IMG/VR virus record: IMGVR_UViG_3300018063_000020
Span: 1 to 48,157 of that record
DNA length: 48,157 nt
Direction: 5' to 3' (one strand)
Origin: a virus
Positions 26,582 to 34,408 of this stretch are shown here, one piece after another. The position numbers and the translations under genes were made by a program. Below the pieces are notes generated by a model. It was not told the origin of the DNA. It made no database searches and worked only from the letters and a program-made list of their open reading frames with translations. Each line of letters starts with the position of its first letter. Within the stretch, counting starts at the first letter, position 1.

Positions 26582-28194
26582 TGGCTGTCGTTCCTGCCAG
26601 CATCGATCAGGTCCGGGAAGCGCAGTCACGCCGCCTGTTGGACTATTCGCAGCAGCACGTGACGTTCAAGCCCGAGATCGGGCCCGAGGGACTCGACTTC
26701 GAGCCCGGGCAAATCCTGAACGTGGTTCACTACGCCGGGCCCCGTGGGGACGCAGTAGAGGGCGGGTGGACGCAGGACAGGCCGAACCGCCGGATCATGC
26801 GGTATTCCGGCAACGAGGTCGACGCGAAGACCCGCCGCGTCCGAGTGCATCTCGAAGACCTCGAGTTCGCGGGCCGCTTGGCCACGTTCCACGACTCGAT
26901 GCGGAGCCGACGCAGCGCGAGCAACCTCGAGGATGGGGTCGCCCGCTTCCATACGGGAGGAGCGCACCTCGCCTTCTCACACGGCAGCGCCGCATGGGCC
27001 GAGAACCCGGGGGACGGGAGCATCGTCCGGTACGAGGTCAACCAGAAGAGGCTCACGAGCAAAGGACTGCTCCTAGAGCGCTTCGGCCAGAACTACGTGT
27101 TTCGTGGTGCGTTCGACAACGGGGTGGTCAACTGGCTCTCGACTCCGGGATCCGGAACCATCACGGTCGTCGACCTGACGGGGACGGGCACCTCATCGCG
27201 GTTCTTCGACCTGTCGATCACCGCCAACTGCGTGCAGTTCACCGCCGGATCCCCGCAGAGTTTCGCCACGGACATCCATGAGAACGGGATTCCGGTCGCA
27301 GCCGACCTCCCCGCCAACGACATCATCACCTTCAGCGCGGCCCACCTGGACATGGACGGGACGGCCCAGAACTGGTGGCTTCAGAGAGTAGTTGATAGTT
27401 TCTGGTGGAACGACGCCACGGCCGCGTGGCAGAGCGGGGTGCCCAACAACGCCTTTCCTATCACACCGACTACGACCACGATCGTCCGCGACAAGTCGAA
27501 GCCGATTCCGATAGGCGGGACGGCGACAAAGATGAACGTCTTCGTTGGTCTCGCCACTGGAGGCACGGACGGCCGCCGGAACCGGATCTATCAAGTTCAA
27601 CTTGAATCCAAGCGGTGGGCGAGCTCGCCGATCGTCACCCTTGGGACAGCGGTCAACCGGTTCCCAGACCTGTACACCGTGACCAACCACAGCGGAGCGC
27701 GGGTATGGCATGCGACCAGGGGCTCGGGGCACGCCCGGGTGACAACGCTCTGGTCCACGGCCGACATCCCGGGCGAGTTCTACTACTTGCTCCGGGTGGT
27801 GTATGACGCCAACAACCTCATCGAGGTCTACTACCACGGCACGAATGGAACCTGGGTCTTCAGGCGCCTCGCCGGCGGCGTGGACTCCAGCGCGACCATC
27901 CCATTCACAATGACCGCCGGAACTCAGGTCGCCGTCGGGTGGCGATGGGAGAGCAGCGAAGGGGAGCTGGAGTACAAGTACGGCGCGAGCGCCTCAGGCA
28001 ATTGGGGCGACATCTGCGTCAACGGCTCGTGGTCCGGGGTGACGGCCGTCCAGAGCGCAGCTCCGACCGAGACGTCGCGGTCCTGGCTCGAGATCGGTCA
28101 CAACGACGGGCAGTGCGTCGAAGGCCATCTCGGGGACTTCTGGCTTCGTCAGTGGGTGATGTCCGACGAAGAGATGGGGAGGGCCCTGGCGTGA
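26581..28194 (+). CDS. Tail protein with lectin-like beta domains
   Basis: A 537-residue protein; the ATG at 26581 overlaps the upstream TGA and is preferred over a GTG at 26569. The N-terminal 170 residues look like a tail-tip adaptor. The rest is beta-rich with two jelly-roll-like halves, the last with FYYLLRVVYDANNLIEVYYHG, WVFRRLAGG and GELEYKYGAS (in parts), typical of concanavalin A-like or CBM-like folds. Probable minor tail protein involved in host attachment. The following GTG overlaps its stop. Confidence 0.65.
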   Translation: MAVVPASIDQVREAQSRRLLDYSQQHVTFKPEIGPEGLDFEPGQILNVVHYAGPRGDAVEGGWTQDRPNRRIMRYSGNEVDAKTRRVRVHLEDLEFAGRLATFHDSMRSRRSASNLEDGVARFHTGGAHLAFSHGSAAWAENPGDGSIVRYEVNQKRLTSKGLLLERFGQNYVFRGAFDNGVVNWLSTPGSGTITVVDLTGTGTSSRFFDLSITANCVQFTAGSPQSFATDIHENGIPVAADLPANDIITFSAAHLDMDGTAQNWWLQRVVDSFWWNDATAAWQSGVPNNAFPITPTTTTIVRDKSKPIPIGGTATKMNVFVGLATGGTDGRRNRIYQVQLESKRWASSPIVTLGTAVNRFPDLYTVTNHSGARVWHATRGSGHARVTTLWSTADIPGEFYYLLRVVYDANNLIEVYYHGTNGTWVFRRLAGGVDSSATIPFTMTAGTQVAVGWRWESSEGELEYKYGASASGNWGDICVNGSWSGVTAVQSAAPTETSRSWLEIGHNDGQCVEGHLGDFWLRQWVMSDEEMGRALA

Positions 28195-29462
28195 GCGCTG
28201 CACTGCTGATGACGGGTCGCAGGCCGAACCTCTTGGCCCGGGCCAGGGTGGTCACGGTTTCCTCACAGGACACGAAGTATCCCGTCGAGAACATCTACAA
28301 CAACGACCCCGCGACTCCGTTCCGCTTCGGCAGCGCAGGGACCGACGTCGTGATCACAGGGGACCTGGCGGCCTACACGAACGGGGACTTCGAGATCTTC
28401 AGCGCCGGGCAGTTCACTGGGTGGAGCGTGTTCGGTCCGGGGGCCGTCGCCCAGACGGCGAGCGGCCAGGGCGGCTCGACCTCCGCGCTCTCGATCCAGC
28501 GAGGGGCGACTCTCACCTACGAATACCGCGATGTGTCCGTGCGGGCGGGCGAGGAGTGGCGCCTGGACGGGTGGGGGCGGAGGGGCGCCGTCGGGACCGC
28601 GACGGCCACTATCAGGATCCAGAACCGCGCCACGGGGAAGTATCTGACCTCGGGCGGGGCGTGGCAGGTGGCGGTTGCGGACCTCTACACCAACGCGACC
28701 ACGACCTACACGAATGCCCTTCTGACCTTCATCGTGGAGAGCGCGGCGCTTTGCCAGGCGGACGAGGTCCCTCTGCGCCTCGAGCTGATGGCCATCGGTG
28801 GCGGCGCCTCGACGGATACTGCTTTCTTCGACAACGTGTGGATGTGGCCGACCTGGGACTACGTGAGCGCGCACGGGCACAACATTCCGCCCGGGTTCAT
28901 CGTCCCTGAGATCCATTCGAGCACCGACAACTTCAGCGGGAGCGACACGACGGAGGCGCCCACCTACCCGAGCGCCACCATCACGGCCCTCCAGCCGACC
29001 TTCTGGGCGCGGCTCTCCGCGCGGAACATCCGTCGGTACTGCCGCCTCAAGCTGGTGGGCACCCCGGACACCATCATCTACATCGGGGAGCTGGCCTTCG
29101 CGCAGGCCGCGGCGATGAGCCAGTGCTTCGGGTATCCGATCGAGAAGAGCAGGACGCCAAATGCGCACTACGAAGAGACCGGGGGCGGGAACGCCTACAG
29201 CTACCTGGTCTCTTCACAAGACCCGCGCACGTACGTCCTCGACTACCAAGCGAACACGCTCGCCGCCTACGAGGAAGCGGAAACCGCTGTGGCGCGAGCC
29301 CGCGGGAGGCACTATCCCCTGCTCTTTGTCCCGAACGATTCCGAGAGCGTGGTCCTTCACGGGCGTTTCGATGAGACGTTCACGTCGAAGCGGATCCAGG
29401 GGACCGTGACGACCTACCCGCAGCGGATCAAGGAAAGCGCGTTTCCGGGGGCGATCCTCTAG
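28191..29462 (+). CDS. Tail protein with carbohydrate-binding-module-like domain
   Basis: A 423-residue protein from a GTG overlapping the previous TGA. The start VSAALLMTGRRPNLLARARVVTVSSQ and YPVENIYNNDPATPFRFGSAG (in parts) is the pattern of phage proteins that bind baseplate parts through a discoidin-like fold. Residues about 60-215 match a CBM4/9-like jelly roll (NGDFEIFSAGQFTGWSVFG, SIQRGATLTYEYRDVSVRAGEEW, FDNVWMWPTW). The C-terminal part has RKRYPLLF-like region RHYPLLFVPNDSE. It ends the tail operon in a stop shared with the convergent gene. Confidence 0.65.
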   Translation: MSAALLMTGRRPNLLARARVVTVSSQDTKYPVENIYNNDPATPFRFGSAGTDVVITGDLAAYTNGDFEIFSAGQFTGWSVFGPGAVAQTASGQGGSTSALSIQRGATLTYEYRDVSVRAGEEWRLDGWGRRGAVGTATATIRIQNRATGKYLTSGGAWQVAVADLYTNATTTYTNALLTFIVESAALCQADEVPLRLELMAIGGGASTDTAFFDNVWMWPTWDYVSAHGHNIPPGFIVPEIHSSTDNFSGSDTTEAPTYPSATITALQPTFWARLSARNIRRYCRLKLVGTPDTIIYIGELAFAQAAAMSQCFGYPIEKSRTPNAHYEETGGGNAYSYLVSSQDPRTYVLDYQANTLAAYEEAETAVARARGRHYPLLFVPNDSESVVLHGRFDETFTSKRIQGTVTTYPQRIKESAFPGAIL

Positions 29463-29463
29463 T
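29458..29463. other. Shared palindromic stop of convergent genes
   Basis: CTAG at 29459-29462 provides TAG for the rightward tail operon and TAG for the leftward zinc-ribbon gene. The two frames overlap by four bases, leaving no room for a terminator between them. Confidence 0.8.
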
Positions 29464-29860
29464 GCTGTCGTCGCGAGCCGGCGGCCGCCTTCCCGCCCGC
29501 CCGCGCGATCCGGCGTCGCTTGGTGCGGGAGAGCGCGGCCGCCCGTGCCGGCCCGCCGGCGAGGCCCCCATCCCGCGCGATCTCAGCGCGGCGCTCGGGC
29601 GTCTGCGCAGCGAGGCCGCGGGGGCCCGCCGGGAGTAGCCAGTTCTTCGCGCCGCAGCCGGGGCAGCGCGGCGGGGGAGAGCAGCCGATTAGGTGGGGCG
29701 GTGCCTCGGGGTTTCGTGGGACATCATCGTACGACGGGCACTTGCAGCGCGAGGTCCATTCGCGGCCGCAGCGTGCACAGCGGCAGTCCCAGCCTGGCAT
29801 CAGGATGGGGTTAGCGCGTCCTGCTCCTGCAACTTCGTATGGTGGTTCCCTCTCGGTCAT
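29459..29860 (-). CDS. Zinc-ribbon protein
   Basis: A 133-residue protein. The ATG at 29860 is chosen over one 24 bases upstream because GGAGG (29866-29870 on the plus strand as CCTCC) lies 5 bases before it. Cysteine pairs CRCARCGREW and RCPGCGAKNW, separated by a RCKCPSYDD stretch, form one or two zinc ribbons. The C-terminus has the ERRAEIARDGGLAGGPARAAALS repeat-like helix with a basic KRRRIARAGGKAA tail, typical of phage DNA- or RNA-associated small proteins. It begins 13 bases after the RadC stop. Confidence 0.65.
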   Translation of the reverse strand: MTEREPPYEVAGAGRANPILMPGWDCRCARCGREWTSRCKCPSYDDVPRNPEAPPHLIGCSPPPRCPGCGAKNWLLPAGPRGLAAQTPERRAEIARDGGLAGGPARAAALSRTKRRRIARAGGKAAAGSRRQH

Positions 29861-29873
29861 TTTCTCCTCCAGA

Positions 29874-30353
29874 TCAGAGTACACCTCGGCTTCGCAGGCT
29901 CACGAAGCGGGCCTCGCCGGTGATGATGTGGTCGAGGACTTCGATCCCGAGCAAGGCGCCGGCCGCCGCGAGCCGGCGTGTGAGCGCGATATCGTCCGCC
30001 GACGGGTCCGGGTCACCACTCGGGTGGTTGTGGCTCAGGATGATCGCCGCCGCGCCGGCGACGATGGCGGGCCGGAAGACCTCGCGGGGGTGCACGAGGC
30101 TCGACGACATCGAGCCCACGGACACGGTATAGAGAGCCTTGACCCGGCGACGAATGTCGAGGATGGCAATCCGGAAGTGCTCGCGCTCGTCATCCTTCGG
30201 GGCCGTGGCGAGGAAGAGCGCGCCGGAGTCCGACTCGTTTCGGAGGATTGCCGCGGGGCTCAATTGCGAGCCGTCGCGGACAACCGAGACGGTGATGTTG
30301 GCGATCCGGTGCTGGTTGCGGCCCGTCTGCGTCGCGTCGTCCGTGCTCTTCAT
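29874..30353 (-). CDS. radC: RadC-like JAB-domain protein
   Basis: A 159-residue protein of the RadC family (MPN/JAB fold). The metal motif LSHNHPSGDPDPSADD is at about residues 107-121 and a conserved EVFRPAIVAGAAAIIL helix precedes it (the family's HPREVF element). RadC-like proteins are metal-dependent hydrolase folds found in phages and plasmids; the biological role is unclear. The start at 30353 is chosen because a consensus promoter covers the longer upstream candidate (30389). The transcript may have almost no leader. Confidence 0.8.
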   Translation of the reverse strand: MKSTDDATQTGRNQHRIANITVSVVRDGSQLSPAAILRNESDSGALFLATAPKDDEREHFRIAILDIRRRVKALYTVSVGSMSSSLVHPREVFRPAIVAGAAAIILSHNHPSGDPDPSADDIALTRRLAAAGALLGIEVLDHIITGEARFVSLRSRGVL

Positions 30354-30360
30354 ACAAGAC

Positions 30361-30389
30361 AATATAGCAGCGTGCTGCGCTATAGTCAA
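30361..30389 (-). promoter_or_regulatory. Sigma70 promoter for radC with palindromic spacer
   Basis: Reading the minus strand: TTGACT (plus 30389-30384), a 17-base spacer, TATATT (30366-30361), then the ATG 7 bases later at 30353. The spacer contains the palindrome GCAGC-GT-GCTGC (30367-30378). The region is conspicuously AT-rich for this genome. The likely start site is at or next to the ATG, so the mRNA would be leaderless. The palindrome is a candidate operator. Confidence 0.65.
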
Positions 30390-30444
30390 GTATTGGACGC
30401 CCGGGTGTGACCTGGATCACCGTTCGGCGCTGGCCGATGCCGCG

Positions 30445-31170
30445 TCAGTCGCAGCGGCCGGTCAGGCTGAGGGTCAGCCGCCACGCGAACTCGACCCGGG
30501 TTGACCTCCCACCATCGTTCGTCCGCGGGCCGGTCTGACTCGCTCTCGTTTGGATGTGGATCTCGTCGCCGGCGACCAGGTCGAAGCGAGCCGGGTGAGT
30601 CTTCCAGCCATCGTAGTTCCGATCGGTCTCTTTGTGATCGGAGCGCTCGGCGAGCCGCGTGCCCCGCGCGGTCATGTCGAAGCCGGCTTCCCCGATGGAT
30701 CCGCGGTCCCAGGCCAGGAAGCTCCGCACGGAGCACAGGGTGGCTTGCAGGGGGACCTGCAGGAGGTAGTCGGCGACCGTCTGGTCCTGCCCGAGGTAGA
30801 GGACCTGGGGGCCCGGCGAGAACTCGGCCGAGGCGCGGCCAGAGGCGTCAGGGAGCGAGAGGGTCAGCACGGCGGCGCCGTGGGCAGCGGGGGCCACTGC
30901 CAGCGCACTGTAACTGTCGCCCCCAACTGAGGACGGCGAGGGTGGCGCAGCGTCCACTCGTAAGTACGCGCCGCCGTTGGGCCGTGGCGACCCTGGCGCC
31001 ATGACCTCGCGGCCCAAGGCGCCTTGAAGTCGATTTGAAGGCACACCGTCTCTATTATGGATCAACGACTTAGGTGGAGATTCAGGACCAACTATCAGCG
31101 TTCCGACAGCGAGAGCTAGGAGGATCATGCCGGACTGGGTAGCACGTCCGGTGCCGAATGCCTCCGGCAT
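30445..31170 (-). CDS. Putative exported or membrane-anchored protein
   Basis: About 241 residues from 31170, or 227 from 31128 (MILLALAVG). The longest version would overlap the corrected integrase end (31175), so it is unlikely. A hydrophobic segment MILLALAVGTLIVG starts near the N-terminus of the shorter form, then a Pro/Gly region and a beta-rich C-terminal half (VADYLLQVPLQATLCSVRSF, FDLVAGDEIHIQTRA). The gene sits immediately downstream of integrase on the same strand, a usual place for lysogenic-conversion genes. Function unknown. Confidence 0.5.
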   Translation of the reverse strand: MPEAFGTGRATQSGMILLALAVGTLIVGPESPPKSLIHNRDGVPSNRLQGALGREVMAPGSPRPNGGAYLRVDAAPPSPSSVGGDSYSALAVAPAAHGAAVLTLSLPDASGRASAEFSPGPQVLYLGQDQTVADYLLQVPLQATLCSVRSFLAWDRGSIGEAGFDMTARGTRLAERSDHKETDRNYDGWKTHPARFDLVAGDEIHIQTRASQTGPRTNDGGRSTRVEFAWRLTLSLTGRCD

Positions 31171-31174
31171 GCGG

Positions 31175-32291
31175 TTACCCGCGCCTTCGATGGAAGGCCT
31201 CGAGCTTGGACGCTGCATCGCGCAGGTCCTGCTCGGTCACCACGGCGTACCTTCGGTAGATGGACTCGGTCTTGTGCCCCACGAGGCGCATGGCGATTGA
31301 CCGGCTGATCCCTGCCCGCTCCATGTTCCTGGCGGCCGTCCGCCGGAAGTCGTGGCGTAGCCGGCCGGGCAGGCCTGCCGCCTTCGCGGCTGCCTTCCAC
31401 GGGCGATCCCAATCCTTGATGGGCGCTTCCGTTCCGGTGGAACACCCAGGGGACCACGCGCTCCTGCTTGTGCTCCACGCGGTCGGTCTCCTCGCGCAGG
31501 GCCCGGAACACGTCTAGGAGCGTCCCATCTTCGAACGGGTAGTTGAGGGGGAACATCCGCCCCGCACGGTTCTTGTCTTCGCCGGGCTCGAGGCGGAGCC
31601 AACCCTCCTCGAGGTCTACGTGGCGCCACTGTCGCGTGTGGAGTTCTGAGGGAATCCGCCAGCCGGTCACGTAGGCCACGTCCACGAGCCGTTGTAGAAC
31701 CAGATCGCCGAGGTTCGACCGCACGGCCCGATACTGCTGCGGCTCGAAGAAGCCCTTCCGTACGTTGTCCTCCCTCAGGAGACGGATGTGCGGGCGCCTT
31801 AGGACGTGCTGGGAGTGCATCCCCAGGATGAACCCACGGCGGAGCATGGCCAGCTCTCGGTTGACGGTCGCGTTCGCTGCCCCCTCCGCCAATCGAGCCA
31901 CCGCGTAGGCCGCGATCCGGCTCTCCACGATGTCGACCGCGCGGGCGTCATCTCCGAAGAACAGGCGCAGGTGCTTCAGGATCCCCGGGAGAGATCCTGC
32001 GGTCCGATGGCGGTTCAGCGCGTAGTCGGTGGTCACGTATCCTAGGAGATCCCCGAGCGTAGTGCGCTCGATCTCTGGGCCAATCGGGAGCCCCTTGTCC
32101 TGCCGGGAGAGAGTTTCTCGCAGAGCCCGCTCCGCCGCAGCCTCGGAGCGGAAGCCGCCTTTGCGGATCGTCCGTCCCTTCCTACGGTCGTAGAGCTGGT
32201 AGGAAAAGCTGGAGGTGGTGCGCCACTCGCCGGCCGGGCCGCGGTACCGCGCGCGGAAAACTGTACCAGTACCGCGCGCGCGGGGGCTCAT
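31175..32291 (-). pseudogene. int: Tyrosine recombinase (integrase), single frameshift
   Basis: About 371 residues when one base is skipped. The first frame (from ATG 32291) gives an arm-binding-like N-terminus and the first catalytic arginine in TGWRIPSELHTRQW, with lysine in EDKN. Near plus-strand 31425-31430 the frame changes; the second frame gives IKDWDRPWKAA, RHDFRRTAARNM (H-x-x-R), LVGHKTESIYRRY (H and the tyrosine) and ends at 31175. Without correction the frame runs on to 31125 with nonsense sequence. Either an extra A in GGAAGC, an assembly error or real decay. It integrates and excises the phage; start at 32291 overlaps the upstream gene's stop. Confidence 0.8.
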
Positions 32292-32524
32292 CGGATTCGG
32301 AGGCCCAGGCACGCGCGCACGTAGTGGCGGGTGCGCATGGGCGAGGGGGAGGGGGCCCCTGGGTAGTCCTCAAGGCGAACGATCTCCAGGGCCTCCAGGA
32401 TCAGCGCGCGGATCGTCTCTCGCGGGTGGGCGTTGATCGTGGTCCGCGCGTGGACGAGCTGGCCCCGGACGCGGTCGGTGACTACGCGCAGCCGGCGCTG
32501 GCGAGGAGCCTCGCGGGGGCTCAC
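32288..32524 (-). CDS. Small hypothetical protein upstream of integrase
   Basis: A 78-residue protein. The GTG at 32524 overlaps the upstream gene's TGA, and its own stop overlaps the integrase ATG, so the gene is coupled on both sides. Sequence: basic N-terminal half (RQRRLRVVTDRVRGQLVHA), then a helix (HPRETIRALILEALEIVRLED). The size and basic helix would allow an excisionase-like DNA-binding role next to int, but there is no clear HTH. Confidence 0.45.
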   Translation of the reverse strand: MSPREAPRQRRLRVVTDRVRGQLVHARTTINAHPRETIRALILEALEIVRLEDYPGAPSPSPMRTRHYVRACLGLRIR

Positions 32525-32784
32525 GACTCGCGCCCCGCCATCGCGCGCAGCGCCTTCTCCGTGGCCCTCCTGAGCCAGGAGCGCGTGGTCTCCAGCCGGG
32601 CCGTCACCGTCGGGCTCGGCGTGGACGGCGCTCCGGACTCCAGCCGCTCCACGCAGCCGGCGGCTTCTACCCGCGCCTGCGCCAGCGTTTTCTTCCCGGG
32701 GTTGACCCCGCCCAGGACGGACACGACGAGGCCGTCTATCAGGGCCAGCAGGGCGCGCCCCTCGGGGGTCCTGGCGGGGCTCAC
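32521..32784 (-). CDS. Small hypothetical protein (leftward operon)
   Basis: An 87-residue protein, GTG overlapping the upstream TGA. The N-terminus SPARTPEGRALLALIDGLVVSVLGG echoes TARTTEGNALLIAAVDGVSGLVDVL of the next gene upstream, suggesting an old duplication. The rest is helical and charged (LAQARVEAAGCVERL, RLETTRSWLRRATEKAL). No known function. Confidence 0.5.
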   Translation of the reverse strand: MSPARTPEGRALLALIDGLVVSVLGGVNPGKKTLAQARVEAAGCVERLESGAPSTPSPTVTARLETTRSWLRRATEKALRAMAGRES

Positions 32785-33071
32785 CGGGATGCCCTCGCGC
32801 GGCCCCGCCGGAGGTAGCGGCGGCGGTAGTGTTGCTCCCCGGCAAGGTCGAGCTTCAGCGCACGGAGGAGCGGGGCAACCGCCATCCATGCCTCCTCCTG
32901 GCTGGCGCCTGCTTTTCTGGCCTGCTCGAAGGCGGCGCGCGCCTGTTGCTCGAACGCGCTCCAGGGAACCGACACGGCCTCGTGGAGACCTTTGAGGACA
33001 TCGACCAACCCGCTAACACCGTCCACCGCAGCGATCAGAAGGGCGTTGCCTTCTGTGGTGCGGGCGGTCAC
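32781..33071 (-). CDS. Small protein resembling a tape measure segment
   Basis: A 96-residue protein from GTG, coupled to both neighbours by GTGA overlaps. Residues about 15-70 match tape measure residues about 915-985: DGVSGLVDVLKGL against EGAQGFADTLSGL, and FEQQARAAFEQARKAGAS against FGQQAQAAFAQAKEGGAS, then APLLRAL against APLLQTL. In the core 36 aligned residues I count 21 identities. The C-terminus is basic (YRRRYLRRGRARASR). It is encoded with lysogeny genes rather than tail genes, so it may be a decoy, regulator or superinfection factor rather than a virion part. Confidence 0.65.
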   Translation of the reverse strand: MTARTTEGNALLIAAVDGVSGLVDVLKGLHEAVSVPWSAFEQQARAAFEQARKAGASQEEAWMAVAPLLRALKLDLAGEQHYRRRYLRRGRARASR

Positions 33072-33334
33072 GCGTTGGCCTTGGCGAGAGCCGTCCGGAG
33101 CCGGGATGTGTCCACCTCGTGTGGCTCCTTCGCGTCCAACCGCTGAAGCAAGTCTTCGGCGGCACTGACCACTTCTTCGACCAACCGGGGGCGCTCAACT
33201 CTGGCCTCAGTCATGCGGAGTTCGCGCTCGATCTGGTCGGCGTGCTCCGGGCAGCCCCAATACGTCGAGCCCCATGGCGCCAGGATCCGCACGACATCCG
33301 GATGGTGATGGCCCTTCGCGCAAGGCTCGCTCAT
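33068..33334 (-). CDS. Small hypothetical protein with Cys/His cluster
   Basis: An 88-residue protein from ATG 33334, coupled on both sides. The N-terminus CAKGHHHPDVV and WGCPEHADQIERELR carry Cys and His pairs that could bind zinc. The remainder is a charged helix (RLVEEVVSAAEDLLQRLDAKE). No family recognised. Confidence 0.5.
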   Translation of the reverse strand: MSEPCAKGHHHPDVVRILAPWGSTYWGCPEHADQIERELRMTEARVERPRLVEEVVSAAEDLLQRLDAKEPHEVDTSRLRTALAKANA

Positions 33335-33594
33335 CGTCCACCCTCCAGAACCACCAGCGCCGCCTGAAGGTCAGCGATGAGGGCCCGCACTTCGACCGGG
33401 CCGCCGATGATCCACTCGGCGCAACGATGGGGCAGAAAGGCCGCCGCGTGCCCGCCCGCGTCCTTTATGACGGTACCACCCCAGCCGATGCGCTCCTGGA
33501 TCTCGTAGTATTCAGGGCTGAACTCTTCGACAGCCGCGAGCTGTTCCACGTCGGCTGGTGTCACGACCTTCAGCTCTCCAGCTTCGTAGGTCAC
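33331..33594 (-). CDS. Small hypothetical protein
   Basis: An 87-residue protein from the GTG at 33594, which overlaps the upstream stop; longer starts would overlap that gene extensively. It has ELKVVTPADVEQLAAVEEFSPEYYEIQERI (in parts) and FLPHRCAEWIIGGPVEVRALIADLQAAL helices. No known function. Coupled to its neighbours by 4-base overlaps. Confidence 0.5.
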   Translation of the reverse strand: MTYEAGELKVVTPADVEQLAAVEEFSPEYYEIQERIGWGGTVIKDAGGHAAAFLPHRCAEWIIGGPVEVRALIADLQAALVVLEGGR

Positions 33595-33944
33595 GGCTTC
33601 CTCCAGCTCAGGACCGCGGCCTCCAGTTCGGGCCAGGGGCAGCCGGGTGCGTGTTTCGGCGCCAACGACACTCCGTCGAGGCATCCGGTGCACAGCGAAC
33701 CTTCCCGCTCGCGGGTGATAGCGTCGGCCGCCCTCTCCAGGAGCCCCCGCAGGCGCTCGACATGTTCGGCCTCGGACCAGACACGCTTGAGTGCCAGGAC
33801 TAAGCGGGGGGTGACGGTTGGCGATCCGGACTCTCCAGCGGCATGTTCGATTTCTTCATCTTCGATGAACTGCGCCACTCTTTGCGCTGGCGTCATCGGG
33901 TCCGCCTCCAGGTCCAGCGGGGGCGCGGCGCTCGGGTCGCTCAC
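33591..33944 (-). CDS. Small hypothetical helical protein
   Basis: A 117-residue protein from a GTG overlapping the upstream TGA. It is helical and acidic (PAQRVAQFIEDEEIEHAAGE; RVWSEAEHVERLRGLLERAADAI), then LCTGCLDGVSLAPKHAPGCPW, a C-x-x-C / H / C set that could bind a metal. No family recognised. Confidence 0.5.
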   Translation of the reverse strand: MSDPSAAPPLDLEADPMTPAQRVAQFIEDEEIEHAAGESGSPTVTPRLVLALKRVWSEAEHVERLRGLLERAADAITREREGSLCTGCLDGVSLAPKHAPGCPWPELEAAVLSWRKP

Positions 33945-34222
33945 TCGTTGTCCTCGACCGCGGGCCGGATGTACTTCCGGATCACGTCCTGTAGATCCAG
34001 GTTCGCCGGGACGTCGTCGATGCCGAGGTCTGACGCCCAGGTCAGGAGAGACGCGCGCGCCCCGGCGAGTTCTGTGAGGGCTCCGGCCAACTCCATGTCG
34101 GGGTCGTCACCGTCGGCCCGCACGGCGTTCATGGCCTGGATAAGGCGCAGGTGGTTTGCACGCGCGCTGCCCGCAAGGTAGGCGGTCTCGCGCCTGTCCT
34201 CGGCTTCGGTTGGCTCGCTCAT
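33941..34222 (-). CDS. Small hypothetical helical protein
   Basis: A 93-residue protein. ATG 34222 overlaps the previous gene's stop and replaces a longer candidate that would run into it. It is all-helical in appearance (ETAYLAGSARANHLRLIQAM; GALTELAGARASLLTWASDL) with an acidic linker DGDDPDME. No function known. Confidence 0.5.
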   Translation of the reverse strand: MSEPTEAEDRRETAYLAGSARANHLRLIQAMNAVRADGDDPDMELAGALTELAGARASLLTWASDLGIDDVPANLDLQDVIRKYIRPAVEDNE

Positions 34223-34389
34223 CGTCCGCCCCCCATGGCGTAGTAGACCACGTAGAGCCACCCACCAACCCCGTGAAGGATGGCCCAGAGCACGCTCTTG
34301 TTCAGGCTCCAGGAGATGCAGATGGCGAGGGCGGAGCCGAATCCGAGGCCGCTCTCCACGAGGACCTGGCCGGGCGTGCGGTTGCTCAT
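34219..34389 (-). CDS. Small membrane protein (leftward operon)
   Basis: A 56-residue protein; GAGG lies 5 bases before the ATG. Two hydrophobic segments (LGFGSALAICISWSL; VLWAILHGVGGWLYVVYYAM) suggest two membrane spans. In a lysogeny operon such proteins sometimes act in superinfection exclusion; this is inference from place and topology only. Confidence 0.55.
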   Translation of the reverse strand: MSNRTPGQVLVESGLGFGSALAICISWSLNKSVLWAILHGVGGWLYVVYYAMGGGR

Positions 34390-34408
34390 CGTCGCCTCAC
34401 GATCTCGG

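Noticed and set aside
31171-31218. Longer start for the exported protein downstream of int
   Set aside because: It would overlap the true integrase end; starts at 31170 or 31128 fit better and the latter begins with the hydrophobic segment.
31125-31425. Uncorrected C-terminus of the integrase
   Set aside because: The residues are Arg/Pro/Ala-rich nonsense, while the neighbouring frame has all late catalytic motifs.
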